A DNA stretch of 64,000 nt, taken from positions 124,001 through 188,000 of the forward strand of contig JBJHDF010000002.1 in the NCBI GenBank assembly GCA_050486405.1, given 5' to 3'. Of the stretch, positions 54,526 through 63,234 are shown one piece after another (position 1 is the stretch's first letter; each line of letters starts with the position of its first letter). Source of the DNA: JBJHDF01 sp050486405. GTDB taxonomy: Bacteria > Pseudomonadota > Gammaproteobacteria > Pseudomonadales > Cellvibrionaceae. A program made the translations under genes and the position numbers. A model generated the notes under the pieces. That model did not search any database, was not told the origin of the DNA, and worked only from the letters and a program-made list of their open reading frames with translations.

Positions 54526-55308
54526 ATGAAAAAGCAGCGATTGAAAGCCGTGGCGTTGACCACAGTGCTTTCTGCCGGCGCGCTTATGGGAAGCGCGGTC
54601 CAGGCGGATGAGACCCTGGAGCAGATTCTCCAGGTCGGTCAGGCAAAGACCACCTTGGCCCAGGAGTCCCAGCGCCGCATAGAGCGCCTGGCGGCCGAAA
54701 CCAACAACCTGTTGCAGGAGTTCCAGACGGTCAACAAGACCATCCAGGATCTGCGGGTGTTCAACAGTCAGTTGGAGCGCCGCATCGCCAACCAGTTGGT
54801 GATGATCGATGAGCTGGAAGAAGCCATCGCCAACGTCAGTGTGGTAGAGCGCCTGATGCCGCCCCTGACCATGCGCATGCTGGACAGCCTGGAGCAGTTC
54901 ATCGAACTGGACAAGCCGTTCCGCCGCGAAGAACGCCTCAACCGCGTGCGCACCCTGCAGGGCAATCTGACCCGCCCCGATATTTCCGAGGCTGAAAAAT
55001 TCCGCCAGGTGCTGGAAGCCTACCGGATCGAAGCCCAGTACGGCCGTTATCTGGATGCCTATCGCGATACCCTGCATATCAACGGCCAGGATCGTGAGGT
55101 GAACATACTGCAAGTGGGTCGCACCACGCTGATCTATCAGACCACCGATGCCCAGTTTGCCGGTGCCTGGGACTCCGCGCAAAACGACTGGGTGGCACTG
55201 GATCGCTCCTACCGCGATTCCATTCAGGTTGCGCTGCGCATTGCCCGTCAGCAAGCGACCCAAGACATAATGATGTTACCTGTTCAGGCGCCGGAGGCAG
55301 CACGATGA
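54526..55308 (+). CDS. DUF3450 family exported coiled-coil protein, cluster 2
   Basis: 260 residues. Signal peptide 1-26 (GSAVQA), long coiled coil about 28-110 (QRRIERLAAETNNLLQEFQT, then an FNSQLERRIANQLVMIDELE run), then a globular tail with LQVGRTTLIYQTTDAQFAGAWD. First gene of the second TtpC-type cluster; its paralog at 3379-4170 opens the first. The 3' end overlaps the ttpC-like gene by 4 nt, so the operon is tightly coupled. Confidence 0.9.
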   Translation: MKKQRLKAVALTTVLSAGALMGSAVQADETLEQILQVGQAKTTLAQESQRRIERLAAETNNLLQEFQTVNKTIQDLRVFNSQLERRIANQLVMIDELEEAIANVSVVERLMPPLTMRMLDSLEQFIELDKPFRREERLNRVRTLQGNLTRPDISEAEKFRQVLEAYRIEAQYGRYLDAYRDTLHINGQDREVNILQVGRTTLIYQTTDAQFAGAWDSAQNDWVALDRSYRDSIQVALRIARQQATQDIMMLPVQAPEAAR

Positions 55309-56687
55309 AAACGATGTTTGGAAAAGCCTGCCTGGCCGTATTGGTTGCCGGACTGTTGAGTGCCGGCACGGCCGTGGCTCAGGACCGCCAGCGGGCGGCC
55401 ACTCTCGACGAACTGCTGGAAATGGTTCGCCAGAACCGTATCCTGGAAACCGAAGAGCACCGCGAGCGCGAGGCGGAATTTCGCCGCAACCGCGCCAACC
55501 AGGAGCAACTGCTCAATCAGGCCCGGCAGACCCGGGATGCCGAAGAGCGCCGCTCCGAGCGTCTGGAGCGCACCTTTGACGAGCAGGCGCGCCAGATCGA
55601 TGCCCTGCGCGCCCAGCGCAACGAGCGCCTGGGTTCACTGCGCGAACTTTTCGGTCACATGACCTCCACCGCCGGTGATTTGCGCACCAATCTCAATCGC
55701 TCCATTGTCAGCGCCCAGCACCCCAACCGGGGCGACTTCCTGACGGAACTCATCGACAAGATGAACAGCGAGACCCGACTGCCGCGCATCGACGAGATCG
55801 AGCGTCTGTGGTCCGAGATGCAGACCGAGATCGTTGAAGGTGGTCGCGTGGTCAAGTTCACCGGCGAAGTCGTCAAGCCGGATGGCAACCGCGTGGAACA
55901 GGAAATCGTTCGCATCGGTGCTTTCAACCTGGTCTCCGACGGCCGCTACCTGCGCTACGAACCCGCAACCGGCGCTATCATGGAGCTGGAGCGTCAGCCC
56001 AGTGGCGCTGTGCGCCGCTCGGCGTCCAATCTGCAAGGTGCCAGCTCTGGCCTGGTGCGCGTGGGCCTGGACCCCACCGGCCCCCAGGGCGGCACTCTGC
56101 TGAGCCGCCTGATCGACCGCCCGAACCTGATTGAGCAGTGGCATCAGGGCCGCGCCGTGGGCTACGTGATCACCGCTGTGGGTCTGGTGGGCCTGTTGCT
56201 GGGCTTTTGGCGCATTTTTGTCCTTGGCGGCGTCAACGCCCGGGTCAGCCGTCAGTTGAAAGCGAAGAAAGCCAATGCCAACAACCCGCTGGGTCGCGTA
56301 CTGAAGGTGGCCGAAGAGAATCCGGGCGTGGATGTGGAAACCCTGGAACTGAAGCTGGAAGAGGCGGTGCTCAAGGAGCGTCCGGCCATCGAGAGTGGTC
56401 TGGCCACGCTGAAGATCATCGCCGCCGTGGCGCCGTTGATGGGCCTGCTGGGTACCGTTACCGGTATGATTCTGACCTTCCAGGCCATCACCATCTTCGG
56501 TGCCGGCGATCCGCGCACCATGGCCGACGGTATCTCCTCGGCGCTGGTTACCACTGTGTTGGGTCTGTTGGTGGCCATCCCCACCGTGCTGATGCATACC
56601 TGGGTCAACGGCAAAGCCAAGCGTGTACTGCACGTGCTGGAAGAACAGGCCGCAGGAATTATCGCCGAAAACGCCGAGCGCAAGTAG
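55305..56687 (+). CDS. TtpC-like MotA/TolQ/ExbB protein with periplasmic coiled coil, cluster 2
   Basis: 460 residues. Signal peptide 1-24 (AGTAVA), coiled coil about 25-115 with many Glu/Arg/Gln, a periplasmic beta-rich section (YLRYEPATGAIMELERQPSG), membrane helix at about 283-303, and the C-terminal proton-channel domain with VAPLMGLLGTVTGMILTF and GGDPRTMADGIS-like region (GDPRTMADGISSALVTTVLGL). As for TtpC, it should link ExbB/ExbD/TonB to the periplasm. Paralog of 2029-3357. Confidence 0.9.
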   Translation: MKTMFGKACLAVLVAGLLSAGTAVAQDRQRAATLDELLEMVRQNRILETEEHREREAEFRRNRANQEQLLNQARQTRDAEERRSERLERTFDEQARQIDALRAQRNERLGSLRELFGHMTSTAGDLRTNLNRSIVSAQHPNRGDFLTELIDKMNSETRLPRIDEIERLWSEMQTEIVEGGRVVKFTGEVVKPDGNRVEQEIVRIGAFNLVSDGRYLRYEPATGAIMELERQPSGAVRRSASNLQGASSGLVRVGLDPTGPQGGTLLSRLIDRPNLIEQWHQGRAVGYVITAVGLVGLLLGFWRIFVLGGVNARVSRQLKAKKANANNPLGRVLKVAEENPGVDVETLELKLEEAVLKERPAIESGLATLKIIAAVAPLMGLLGTVTGMILTFQAITIFGAGDPRTMADGISSALVTTVLGLLVAIPTVLMHTWVNGKAKRVLHVLEEQAAGIIAENAERK

Positions 56688-56697
56688 GAGATAACTC

Positions 56698-57225
56698 ATG
56701 CAGGCATTGATGGGAGTGTTTTCAGCCATTGGCGCCTTTCTGGACCAGGGTGGCCCGGTGATGATCGCCATCGCCATCCTGACCTTTGTCATGTGGACCC
56801 TGATCTTTGAGCGGGTTTGGTATTTCAAAGGTGGCATGAAAGGCGACGTGCAGCAGACGCTGGATACCTGGGAGGCGCGCAAGGAACGCAAGTCCTGGCA
56901 CGCGCACCAGATCCGCTATGCCCTGATCTCCCGTGTGTCGGAAAAGGTCAACCAGAACATGGACATGATCGCCACCATGGTGGGGTTGTGTCCGCTGCTG
57001 GGTCTCTTGGGAACGGTTACCGGTATGATCGAGGTCTTCGTGGTAATGGCCCAGACCGGGGGTGGCGATGTCAAGGCCATGGCTGGTGGTGTATCCCGTG
57101 CCACCATTCCCACTATGGCAGGCATGGTGGCGGCCCTGTCCGGGCTGTTCGCCAACACCTATCTGACCCGTCTGGCCCAGCGCGAGAACCAGTTGCTGGC
57201 GGACCATCTGACCATGGATCACTAG
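56698..57225 (+). CDS. exbB: ExbB-type proton channel, cluster 2
   Basis: 175 residues, three membrane helices (about 15-37, 92-112 and 135-155) and the signature LCPLLGLLGTVTGMIEVF followed by GGVSRATIPTMAGMVAAL. Together with ExbD it forms the proton channel driving TonB. 10 nt after the ttpC-like gene. It is separated from exbD by 127 nt, which contain a stem-loop, unlike the overlapping genes of cluster 1. Confidence 0.93.
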   Translation: MQALMGVFSAIGAFLDQGGPVMIAIAILTFVMWTLIFERVWYFKGGMKGDVQQTLDTWEARKERKSWHAHQIRYALISRVSEKVNQNMDMIATMVGLCPLLGLLGTVTGMIEVFVVMAQTGGGDVKAMAGGVSRATIPTMAGMVAALSGLFANTYLTRLAQRENQLLADHLTMDH

Positions 57226-57276
57226 GCAGTAATCTGTTGTCCAATATACAGGGTCGGTTTACCTCCGGTCTTGCCA

Positions 57277-57307
57277 GGGTTCCCGACCCGGGTTGGTGTG
57301 GGAACCC
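57277..57307 (+). promoter_or_regulatory. Stem-loop in the exbB-exbD spacer of cluster 2
   Basis: Arms GGGTTCCC (57277-57284) and GGGAACCC (57300-57307) with a 15-nt loop, in a 127-nt intercistronic gap within the operon. It may lower read-through or stabilise the upstream mRNA to set the ExbB:ExbD ratio. No U-tract, so it is not a classical terminator. Confidence 0.45.
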
Positions 57308-57352
57308 CGGTCGCCGGCCGGGAAAACCCACCGGCATTTACAGAGATTTACC

Positions 57353-57757
57353 ATGAGCAGAAACAACAGCAATACCGAAGAAGATCAGGAAGGGGCGATC
57401 AACCTGACGCCCATGCTTGACGTGGTGTTCATCATGTTGATCTTCTTTATTGTCACGGCTACCTTTATCAAGGAAACCGGTATTGAAGTGGATCGCCCGG
57501 ATGCCACCATGGCGCTTGAGCGTCCTACGCCTATCCTGATCGCCGTCAACGACAACAACGAAATATGGATAGATCGCAAGCAGGTCGAACCGGGAGAAGT
57601 TCGCCTGGAGATCGAGCAGATGTTGACGGAAAACCCCAGAGGTAACGTGGTAGTGCAGTCGGATCGGCGCTCCAGTGTCAAATTGCTGGTGGAGATTGCC
57701 AATGCAGCGCGGGAAGCGGGTGTTGAAAATGTTTCTGTCTCCACAGAGAGGAACTAG
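57353..57757 (+). CDS. exbD: ExbD-type biopolymer transport protein, cluster 2
   Basis: 134 residues from the ATG at 57353 (AGAG upstream); a frame extension to 57293 would add 20 residues with no family match. One membrane helix containing LTPMLDVVFIMLIFFIV with the conserved Asp, then a periplasmic domain ending AGVENVSVSTE. Paralog of the 1211-1618 protein. 6 nt before tonB. Confidence 0.93.
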   Translation: MSRNNSNTEEDQEGAINLTPMLDVVFIMLIFFIVTATFIKETGIEVDRPDATMALERPTPILIAVNDNNEIWIDRKQVEPGEVRLEIEQMLTENPRGNVVVQSDRRSSVKLLVEIANAAREAGVENVSVSTERN

Positions 57758-57763
57758 GCGGCC

Positions 57764-58390
57764 ATGAACATTGCAAAAATTGGCGCTGCAGGCGCGCTGG
57801 GGGTGGTGATCACCTTCTGCCTGTTGTGGTTGATGCAGATGCTGATCAACCAGGACCTGGGCGATCCCGAATTGATGGCGCACACACCCATCGGTGATAT
57901 TCGTATGCCCTCCACAGATATTGAAACCCGCTACGATACCACCCGTCCCGATCGGCCCGATGAACCGGACACCCCGCCGCCGGATATTCCCGAGCCGGAT
58001 TACGATATGGCCGACGCGGCGACCGATGCGCTCTCCCTGGCTATGCCCGGTGTGACCGGCGGCATCAACATCAGTGTCGGTGGGGGCTTTACCGGCGACG
58101 GTGAATTCATGCCCATCGTCAACGTGGCGCCGGAGTATCCCCGTAACGCCGCCCAGCGGGGCATTGAAGGTTACGTGGTCGTGCGCTTTACCGTAACCGC
58201 CGCGGGCACTACCCGGGATGTGGAAGTGGTGGAAGCGGCAACCACCGATGGCCGGCCCACGACCCTGTTTAATCGTTCCGCCATCCGTGCCGCCGAGCGC
58301 TTCCGTTTCCGGCCCCGGGTGATCGACGGCGAACCGGTGGAAGTGGCGGGCGTATCCTACCGCTTTGTGTTCCAAATGGGTGAGAGTTAA
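57764..58390 (+). CDS. tonB: TonB-family energy transducer, first copy in cluster 2
   Basis: 208 residues: membrane helix about 9-29, Pro/Asp-rich periplasmic linker (DRPDEPDTPPPDIPEPDYD, about 66-84), then the TonB C-terminal domain about 117-208 with VNVAPEYPRNAAQRGIEGYV and VRFTVTAAGTTRDVEVVEA. This is a more typical TonB than the one in cluster 1. It ends 7 nt before the TPR gene. A second copy with the same layout lies at 59919-60536. Confidence 0.93.
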   Translation: MNIAKIGAAGALGVVITFCLLWLMQMLINQDLGDPELMAHTPIGDIRMPSTDIETRYDTTRPDRPDEPDTPPPDIPEPDYDMADAATDALSLAMPGVTGGINISVGGGFTGDGEFMPIVNVAPEYPRNAAQRGIEGYVVVRFTVTAAGTTRDVEVVEAATTDGRPTTLFNRSAIRAAERFRFRPRVIDGEPVEVAGVSYRFVFQMGES

Positions 58391-58397
58391 CAGACCA

Positions 58398-59798
58398 ATG
58401 AGAGTAATGACAGCCAAAAAACTGGCCGCGCAGGCCTTGATGGGAGTCTCCTTGGGCCTGTGTCTGACCCTCGCGGTGCCGGTTATCAACGCCGTATCGC
58501 CCGGTCAAGGCTGGCTCACCGGCGGTGTGGCCCAGGCCCAGTTGATTCGCCCCGGAAGCCCGGAAGTGGAAACCCGCCGGATCGACGGCATGCGCGAGCG
58601 TACCAACAATCGCCTGGCCGAAGCTCAGGAGTTCCTGCAGCCACCGGAAGACGAGACCACCGGCGAGCCCACCGCTGAGCCCAATCCCACTGCGGCTCTG
58701 CGTATCCTCAATGACATGGCCCGCAACGCCCAGGATTACAATCCCTTCGAGTTGGCTCAGATCTACCGCCTGATGGCGTTTGCCTATTACATGCAGGATG
58801 ATATCCCCAGGTCGATTGAGTACTTTGAGCGCGTCGTGGCGCAAAGTCCCGGTATTTCCTACCAGTTGGAGGTGGCCACTCTGGACCAGATCGGCCGGCT
58901 CTACGCCGCCGAGGAGAATTACACCAAAGCCATGGAAGTTATGCGCCGCTGGGCTGCCATGACCAACAGCATCAACGCCGATCAGTACTACTTTCTGGCG
59001 CAGCTGTTGTATCAAATGGATGACGCCGCCAACTCCCTGTTGCACGTCAACGAGGCCATCCGCATGCACGAGGCGGCGAACCGGGTGCCCCAGGAAAACT
59101 GGCTGGTGATGCAGCGCGTGCTTTACTACGAGCGCGAAGACTACGTCAATGCTACCGGTAGCTTGAAAAAGCTGGTGCGCCACTACCCCAGCCATGAGTA
59201 CTGGCGTCAGTTGGCGGTCATGTTCAACCTGCTGGAGCGCCAGGCAGACCAGATGCACGCCATGGAGGCCAACTACCTGCAGGGCGGTTTGACCTCGGAG
59301 CGGGATCTGATGAACCTGGCTCGCTATTTTATGTCCGCGGACGTGCCCTACAAGGCGGCCAAAGTGGTTTCCAAAGGCATCTACGAAGACGAGACCATTG
59401 AAGCCACGGCGGATAACCTGGAGTTTCTGGCCAACGCCTGGCGCCAGGCCGAGGAGATCAGGCGCTCTCTGGTGGAGCTGGAGCGAGCTGCCCAGAAGTC
59501 GTCCGACGGAGAGCTTTTCGCCCGGTTGGCTTCCCTTTATCTGCTGGACGGTCAGTACGAAGCCTCGGCTCGCGCCGGCGAGCGGGCCATTCGTGAAGGC
59601 GGGCTGGGGCGTCCGGACCAGACCTGGCTGATCATCGGCATGGCTCTGGTCAATTCCCACAAATTCGACGAGGCGGTAGAAGCCTTTGAGGAAGCCAAAA
59701 AAGATGATCGCAGCAAGGATGCAGCACAGGCCCGGATCGCCTATACTGAAAGCGAGCGGGTCCGTTACGAGCGAGCCAGAGAGGCAGGTATTCTCTGA
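58398..59798 (+). CDS. TPR-repeat protein of TonB cluster 2
   Basis: 466 residues from the ATG at 58398. Signal peptide (to about 50, ending in GGVAQA), then tetratricopeptide repeats across most of the rest (AQIYRLMAFAYYMQDDIPRS, LDQIGRLYAAEENYTKAMEV, FARLASLYLLDGQYEASARA, AGERAIREG). It lies between the two tonB genes. In TonB2-type clusters such a TPR gene is a common partner, but its molecular task is not known. Paralog of the partial gene at 1-517. Confidence 0.88.
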   Translation: MRVMTAKKLAAQALMGVSLGLCLTLAVPVINAVSPGQGWLTGGVAQAQLIRPGSPEVETRRIDGMRERTNNRLAEAQEFLQPPEDETTGEPTAEPNPTAALRILNDMARNAQDYNPFELAQIYRLMAFAYYMQDDIPRSIEYFERVVAQSPGISYQLEVATLDQIGRLYAAEENYTKAMEVMRRWAAMTNSINADQYYFLAQLLYQMDDAANSLLHVNEAIRMHEAANRVPQENWLVMQRVLYYEREDYVNATGSLKKLVRHYPSHEYWRQLAVMFNLLERQADQMHAMEANYLQGGLTSERDLMNLARYFMSADVPYKAAKVVSKGIYEDETIEATADNLEFLANAWRQAEEIRRSLVELERAAQKSSDGELFARLASLYLLDGQYEASARAGERAIREGGLGRPDQTWLIIGMALVNSHKFDEAVEAFEEAKKDDRSKDAAQARIAYTESERVRYERAREAGIL

Positions 59799-59918
59799 CC
59801 CATTCCCCCAGGGGCTCGCCGGAGGTAAGCCGGTGCAGCCCTACTGGGGGCGCGGCTCCGTTGCGGCGCAGAATAAACAGTGCACCGGCTGCCATTCTCT
59901 GACAGAGAGGAGGTTGCC

Positions 59919-60536
59919 ATGCGCTACGTCAAAGCCGGTGTTATTGCCCCCCTGGCCATTCTGGTCACCCTGCTGTTGCTTTTCCTGATGTACTCCCTGA
60001 TCAACAGGCCCTTTGTTGACCCCAAAGACCCGTCGCAAACCTCTATCGGCCCTGTGCATATGCCTGAAGTGCAGGAAATAGAGGATATCTACGATCGTCC
60101 CCAGCGGCCCAAAATTCAAGAGCAGGATGATTTTCAAATAGTAGAGAACTACAAGGAAGATTGGAGGCCGACTGACCCCGGTACTGGTTTGCCGCCAACG
60201 ACAGTAGATCCGCCCGAAGACCCCACCATAACCATCGATTTGGGTGGCGTACTGGCACTGGTTGCCCCAGTGGTGCCGGACTACCCCATCAGAGCCCTGG
60301 AGCGCAATATAGAAGGTGCGGTAACCCTGCGTTTTACGGTGACTGCGGCGGGCACGGTGCGGGATGTGGAGATTGTGGAAGCGGTGAGGGCGGATGGTAC
60401 ACCGACCACCATCTTCAACAATGCCGCTATTCGGGCGGTGCAAAGATTCCGCTACAGCCCGCAAATGGAAGGTGATCATCCGGTAGAGGTTGTCGGCGTC
60501 ACCCACCGGTTGGTGTTTGAAATCCAGGGCAGCTAG
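59919..60536 (+). CDS. tonB: TonB-family energy transducer, second copy in cluster 2
   Basis: 205 residues from the ATG at 59919, which has one of the best ribosome sites in the window (GAGGAGG six nt upstream). Membrane helix about 8-28, a linker with fewer prolines than the first copy, and the TonB domain about 115-205: VPDYPIRALERNIEGAVTLR, FTVTAAGTVRDVEIVEAVRA, AIRAVQRFRYSPQ. It is closely related to the 57764 copy and separated from the TPR gene by 120 nt. It may be a paralog serving other receptors. Its stop directly abuts the convergent argA stop. Confidence 0.9.
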   Translation: MRYVKAGVIAPLAILVTLLLLFLMYSLINRPFVDPKDPSQTSIGPVHMPEVQEIEDIYDRPQRPKIQEQDDFQIVENYKEDWRPTDPGTGLPPTTVDPPEDPTITIDLGGVLALVAPVVPDYPIRALERNIEGAVTLRFTVTAAGTVRDVEIVEAVRADGTPTTIFNNAAIRAVQRFRYSPQMEGDHPVEVVGVTHRLVFEIQGS

Positions 60537-61862
60537 TCAGCGCGCTGCCGGCAGCTCTTTGATAAAAATCTTGGAGTTGCGCTGGTAGTTGTACATCTGC
60601 TGCCGGGTTACGGGCAGGTCGTCCAGCTTTCCCTGGGCGAAGCCCTGCTCGATAAACCAGTGGGCCGTGTGGGTGGTGAGCAGAAACAGACGCTGCACCT
60701 GCTGCTGCCGGGCCATGCCCTCCAGCCGGGTCAGCAGGGCCGCCGCCCGGCCGCTGTTGCGGTAGTCCGGGTGGGTCACCAGGCAGGCGATCTCCGCCGC
60801 CTCGCCGAACGGGTAGAGGGCGGCGCAGCCGATAATGGTGCCGTCCTTCTCCAACACACTGAAGTGATTGATTTCCGCCTCCAGCCGCTCCCGGGAGCGG
60901 CGTACCAGCACACCCTCCTGCTCCAGGGGGGCCAGCAACTCCAAAATGCCGCCGATATCTTCGATACTGGCGGTGCGCAACTGTTCGTAATTGTCCAGGT
61001 GGACCATGGTGCCAACGCCGTCCCGGGTGAACAGCTCGGTCAACAGGGCACCGTCCACCTGGTAGTTCACCAGTTGCGCCCGGGTGACGCCACCCAGGCA
61101 GCCCAGATAACAGGCGTTGAGCACCTGCTGCAATTCCGGGGCGACAGTGTCTCCACTCTCGCTGAGAAACTGCCGGCACTCCTGCAGCGCCAGTTGCCGC
61201 AGCAGGCCACCCCGGGAATCCCGCAGACCGTCGCTGTCGATAAAGGCCAGCAGCTTGTCCGCTTTCAGTGCCACGGCCACCTGACAGGCAACGTCGGTGT
61301 AAGCCATATTGAACACCTCTCCCGTGGGCGAATAGCCCAGGGGGGAAAGCAACGCCACGGCGCCGCTGTCCAGGACATGATTCAGTGCCTGCACGTTCAC
61401 CTTGCGCACCTTGCCGGTGTGCTGCAGATCGACGCCGTCGATCACCCCCTGGGGCATGGCGACGACAAAGTTGCCGCTGATCACCTGCAGGCGGGCGTTG
61501 TGCATGGGAGAGTTGGGCAGCCCGGTGGAGAGGGCCGCCTCCACGGTAATCCGTGTGCTGCCGACGGCCTCGATCACCGCCGAGAGACTGGCGCTGTCGG
61601 TCACCCGCTGCTGCCGGTGGAACTGGCTGCTGATGCCGGCTTCCTGTAACCGTTTGTCGATCTGCGGCCGCGCGCCCTGCACCAGCACCAGGCGCACGCC
61701 CAGGCTGTCCAGCAGGGCAATATCGTGGACGATATTGGCAAAGTTGGGGTGATCCAGCGCCTCGCCCGGCAACATCAACACAAAGGTCTTGCCCCTGTGG
61801 GCGTTGATATAGGGCGACGAGTGCCGGAACCACTTGACGTAATCCCCGACGGTTGCAGACAC
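60537..61862 (-). CDS. argA: N-acetylglutamate synthase (amino-acid N-acetyltransferase)
   Basis: 441 residues, standard length (E. coli 443). N-terminal amino-acid-kinase domain (about 20-290, LVLVQGARPQIDKRL, NMAYTDVACQVAV) that binds arginine for feedback inhibition, and a C-terminal GNAT domain (about 295-441, CLVTHPDYRNSGRAAALLTRLE). First step of arginine synthesis. argE lies upstream on the same strand, 71 nt away. Confidence 0.95.
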   Translation of the reverse strand: MSATVGDYVKWFRHSSPYINAHRGKTFVLMLPGEALDHPNFANIVHDIALLDSLGVRLVLVQGARPQIDKRLQEAGISSQFHRQQRVTDSASLSAVIEAVGSTRITVEAALSTGLPNSPMHNARLQVISGNFVVAMPQGVIDGVDLQHTGKVRKVNVQALNHVLDSGAVALLSPLGYSPTGEVFNMAYTDVACQVAVALKADKLLAFIDSDGLRDSRGGLLRQLALQECRQFLSESGDTVAPELQQVLNACYLGCLGGVTRAQLVNYQVDGALLTELFTRDGVGTMVHLDNYEQLRTASIEDIGGILELLAPLEQEGVLVRRSRERLEAEINHFSVLEKDGTIIGCAALYPFGEAAEIACLVTHPDYRNSGRAAALLTRLEGMARQQQVQRLFLLTTHTAHWFIEQGFAQGKLDDLPVTRQQMYNYQRNSKIFIKELPAAR

Positions 61863-61932
61863 GGCTCTTTCTCTGAGTGAAAAAACAAAAGCATAACACC
61901 AAGGCCGTCTATCTCATACCGTCGGATGTTTC

Positions 61933-63093
61933 TTAAGGCCGGGACTCCACGCAGTAGCGCTGAATCAGCGAGCGGAGCATATCAACCGCCGGCTCAATCT
62001 GGCGGGTGTCGATAAACTCGTCCGGTTGATGGGCCTGATCGATGGAGCCGGGGCCGAGCACCAGGGTGTCGATACCCAGTTGCTTGAGAAAGGGCGCCTC
62101 GGTGGCAAAGGCGACACTTTCGGCGCTGTGGCCGGTCAGTTGTTCGCACACCTGCACCAGCTCCGAATCCCTGTTCTGCTCGAAAGACTCAACGCCCTCG
62201 AACAGGGTCGAGAAGACAATGTCGGTGCCGGAACTCTCGGCCAGGGGTGACAAACGGCGCTGAATCAGTTGCCTTATCTCGTCGTTGTCCATACCGGGCA
62301 GCGGCCGCAGATCAAAGTGCAGTTCGCACTCGCCGCAGATGCGGTTGGCGCCATCGCCGCCGTGAATGCAGCCCAGATTCAGGGTGGGCACCTGTACAGC
62401 AAAACCGGGATTGCGATACTTCGTCTGCAATTCGTTGCGCACCTTCATCAGTTCGCCCAGCACCTGATGCATGGTGTCCAGAGCGTTGACGCCCAGCGCC
62501 GGATTGGACGAGTGGCCGCTGGCACCGACCACTCGCACCGCTTCCATAAGGATGCCCTTGTGCATATAAATGGGCTTCATCCCCGTGGGCTCGCCGATCA
62601 CCGCCCGCCTCGCGCCCATCAGATCGGCGCTGGTCAGTGCCCGGGCGCCCGCCATGCTGGATTCCTCGTCGGCCGTGGCCAGTACGATCAGGGGTTGCTG
62701 AAGCTCCGTGTCGGCAAAGTGGCGTATGGCTGCCAATACGGCGGGGAAAAAACCCTTCATGTCGGTGGCACCGAGCCCGTAGAGACGGCCGTCCCTTTCC
62801 GTAAGGGCAAAGGGATCACTCTGCCAGCGGTGTTGGTCGTAGGGCACCGTGTCGCTGTGGCCAGCCAGTACCAGCCCGCCCTGACCGCTGCCGCGGGTGG
62901 CGATCAGATTGGCCTTGCCCGCCTGCGCCAGCGGCATGATGCGGGCGGTGAAGCCCAGCGCTTCGAGCCATTCCGCCAGCAGTTCGATCACGGGCAGGTT
63001 GGGCGTATCCAGATTGGGCAGGGCGCAACTGACCGAGGGAATGGCTACCAGTTGCTGCAGCTCTTGCTGGTAGCGTTTTGTATCGAGTGTCAT
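61933..63093 (-). CDS. argE: Acetylornithine deacetylase
   Basis: 386 residues from the ATG at 63093; the open frame runs on upstream for hundreds of bases but only as the shadow of the divergent ATPase gene. M20 peptidase fold: LAGHSDTVP (His, Asp), GATDMKGF, ATADEESSMAGAR (Glu pair) and GEPTGMKPIY. It removes the acetyl group from N-acetylornithine. Its order next to argA resembles Pseudomonas. The convergent/divergent layout puts it opposite the ATPase gene at 63235. Confidence 0.95.
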   Translation of the reverse strand: MTLDTKRYQQELQQLVAIPSVSCALPNLDTPNLPVIELLAEWLEALGFTARIMPLAQAGKANLIATRGSGQGGLVLAGHSDTVPYDQHRWQSDPFALTERDGRLYGLGATDMKGFFPAVLAAIRHFADTELQQPLIVLATADEESSMAGARALTSADLMGARRAVIGEPTGMKPIYMHKGILMEAVRVVGASGHSSNPALGVNALDTMHQVLGELMKVRNELQTKYRNPGFAVQVPTLNLGCIHGGDGANRICGECELHFDLRPLPGMDNDEIRQLIQRRLSPLAESSGTDIVFSTLFEGVESFEQNRDSELVQVCEQLTGHSAESVAFATEAPFLKQLGIDTLVLGPGSIDQAHQPDEFIDTRQIEPAVDMLRSLIQRYCVESRP

Positions 63094-63234
63094 TGAGAAA
63101 CCGCACAGGAAACCGTGAATCTGTCTCCATCCTAGCATCTCCGCCAATCCGTGTCCTGCCGGTGGGCAAGAGGGCGCCGGAAAGGCTACAATCGGGGCGA
63201 AGAATAACGGTTGACGACCGGGGAAGGGGACGCT

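Noticed and set aside
59810..59918. CxxCH heme motif (CTGCH) upstream of the second tonB
   Set aside because: It lies in a short stretch ahead of a much better start with GAGGAGG; the reading frame has no cytochrome features.
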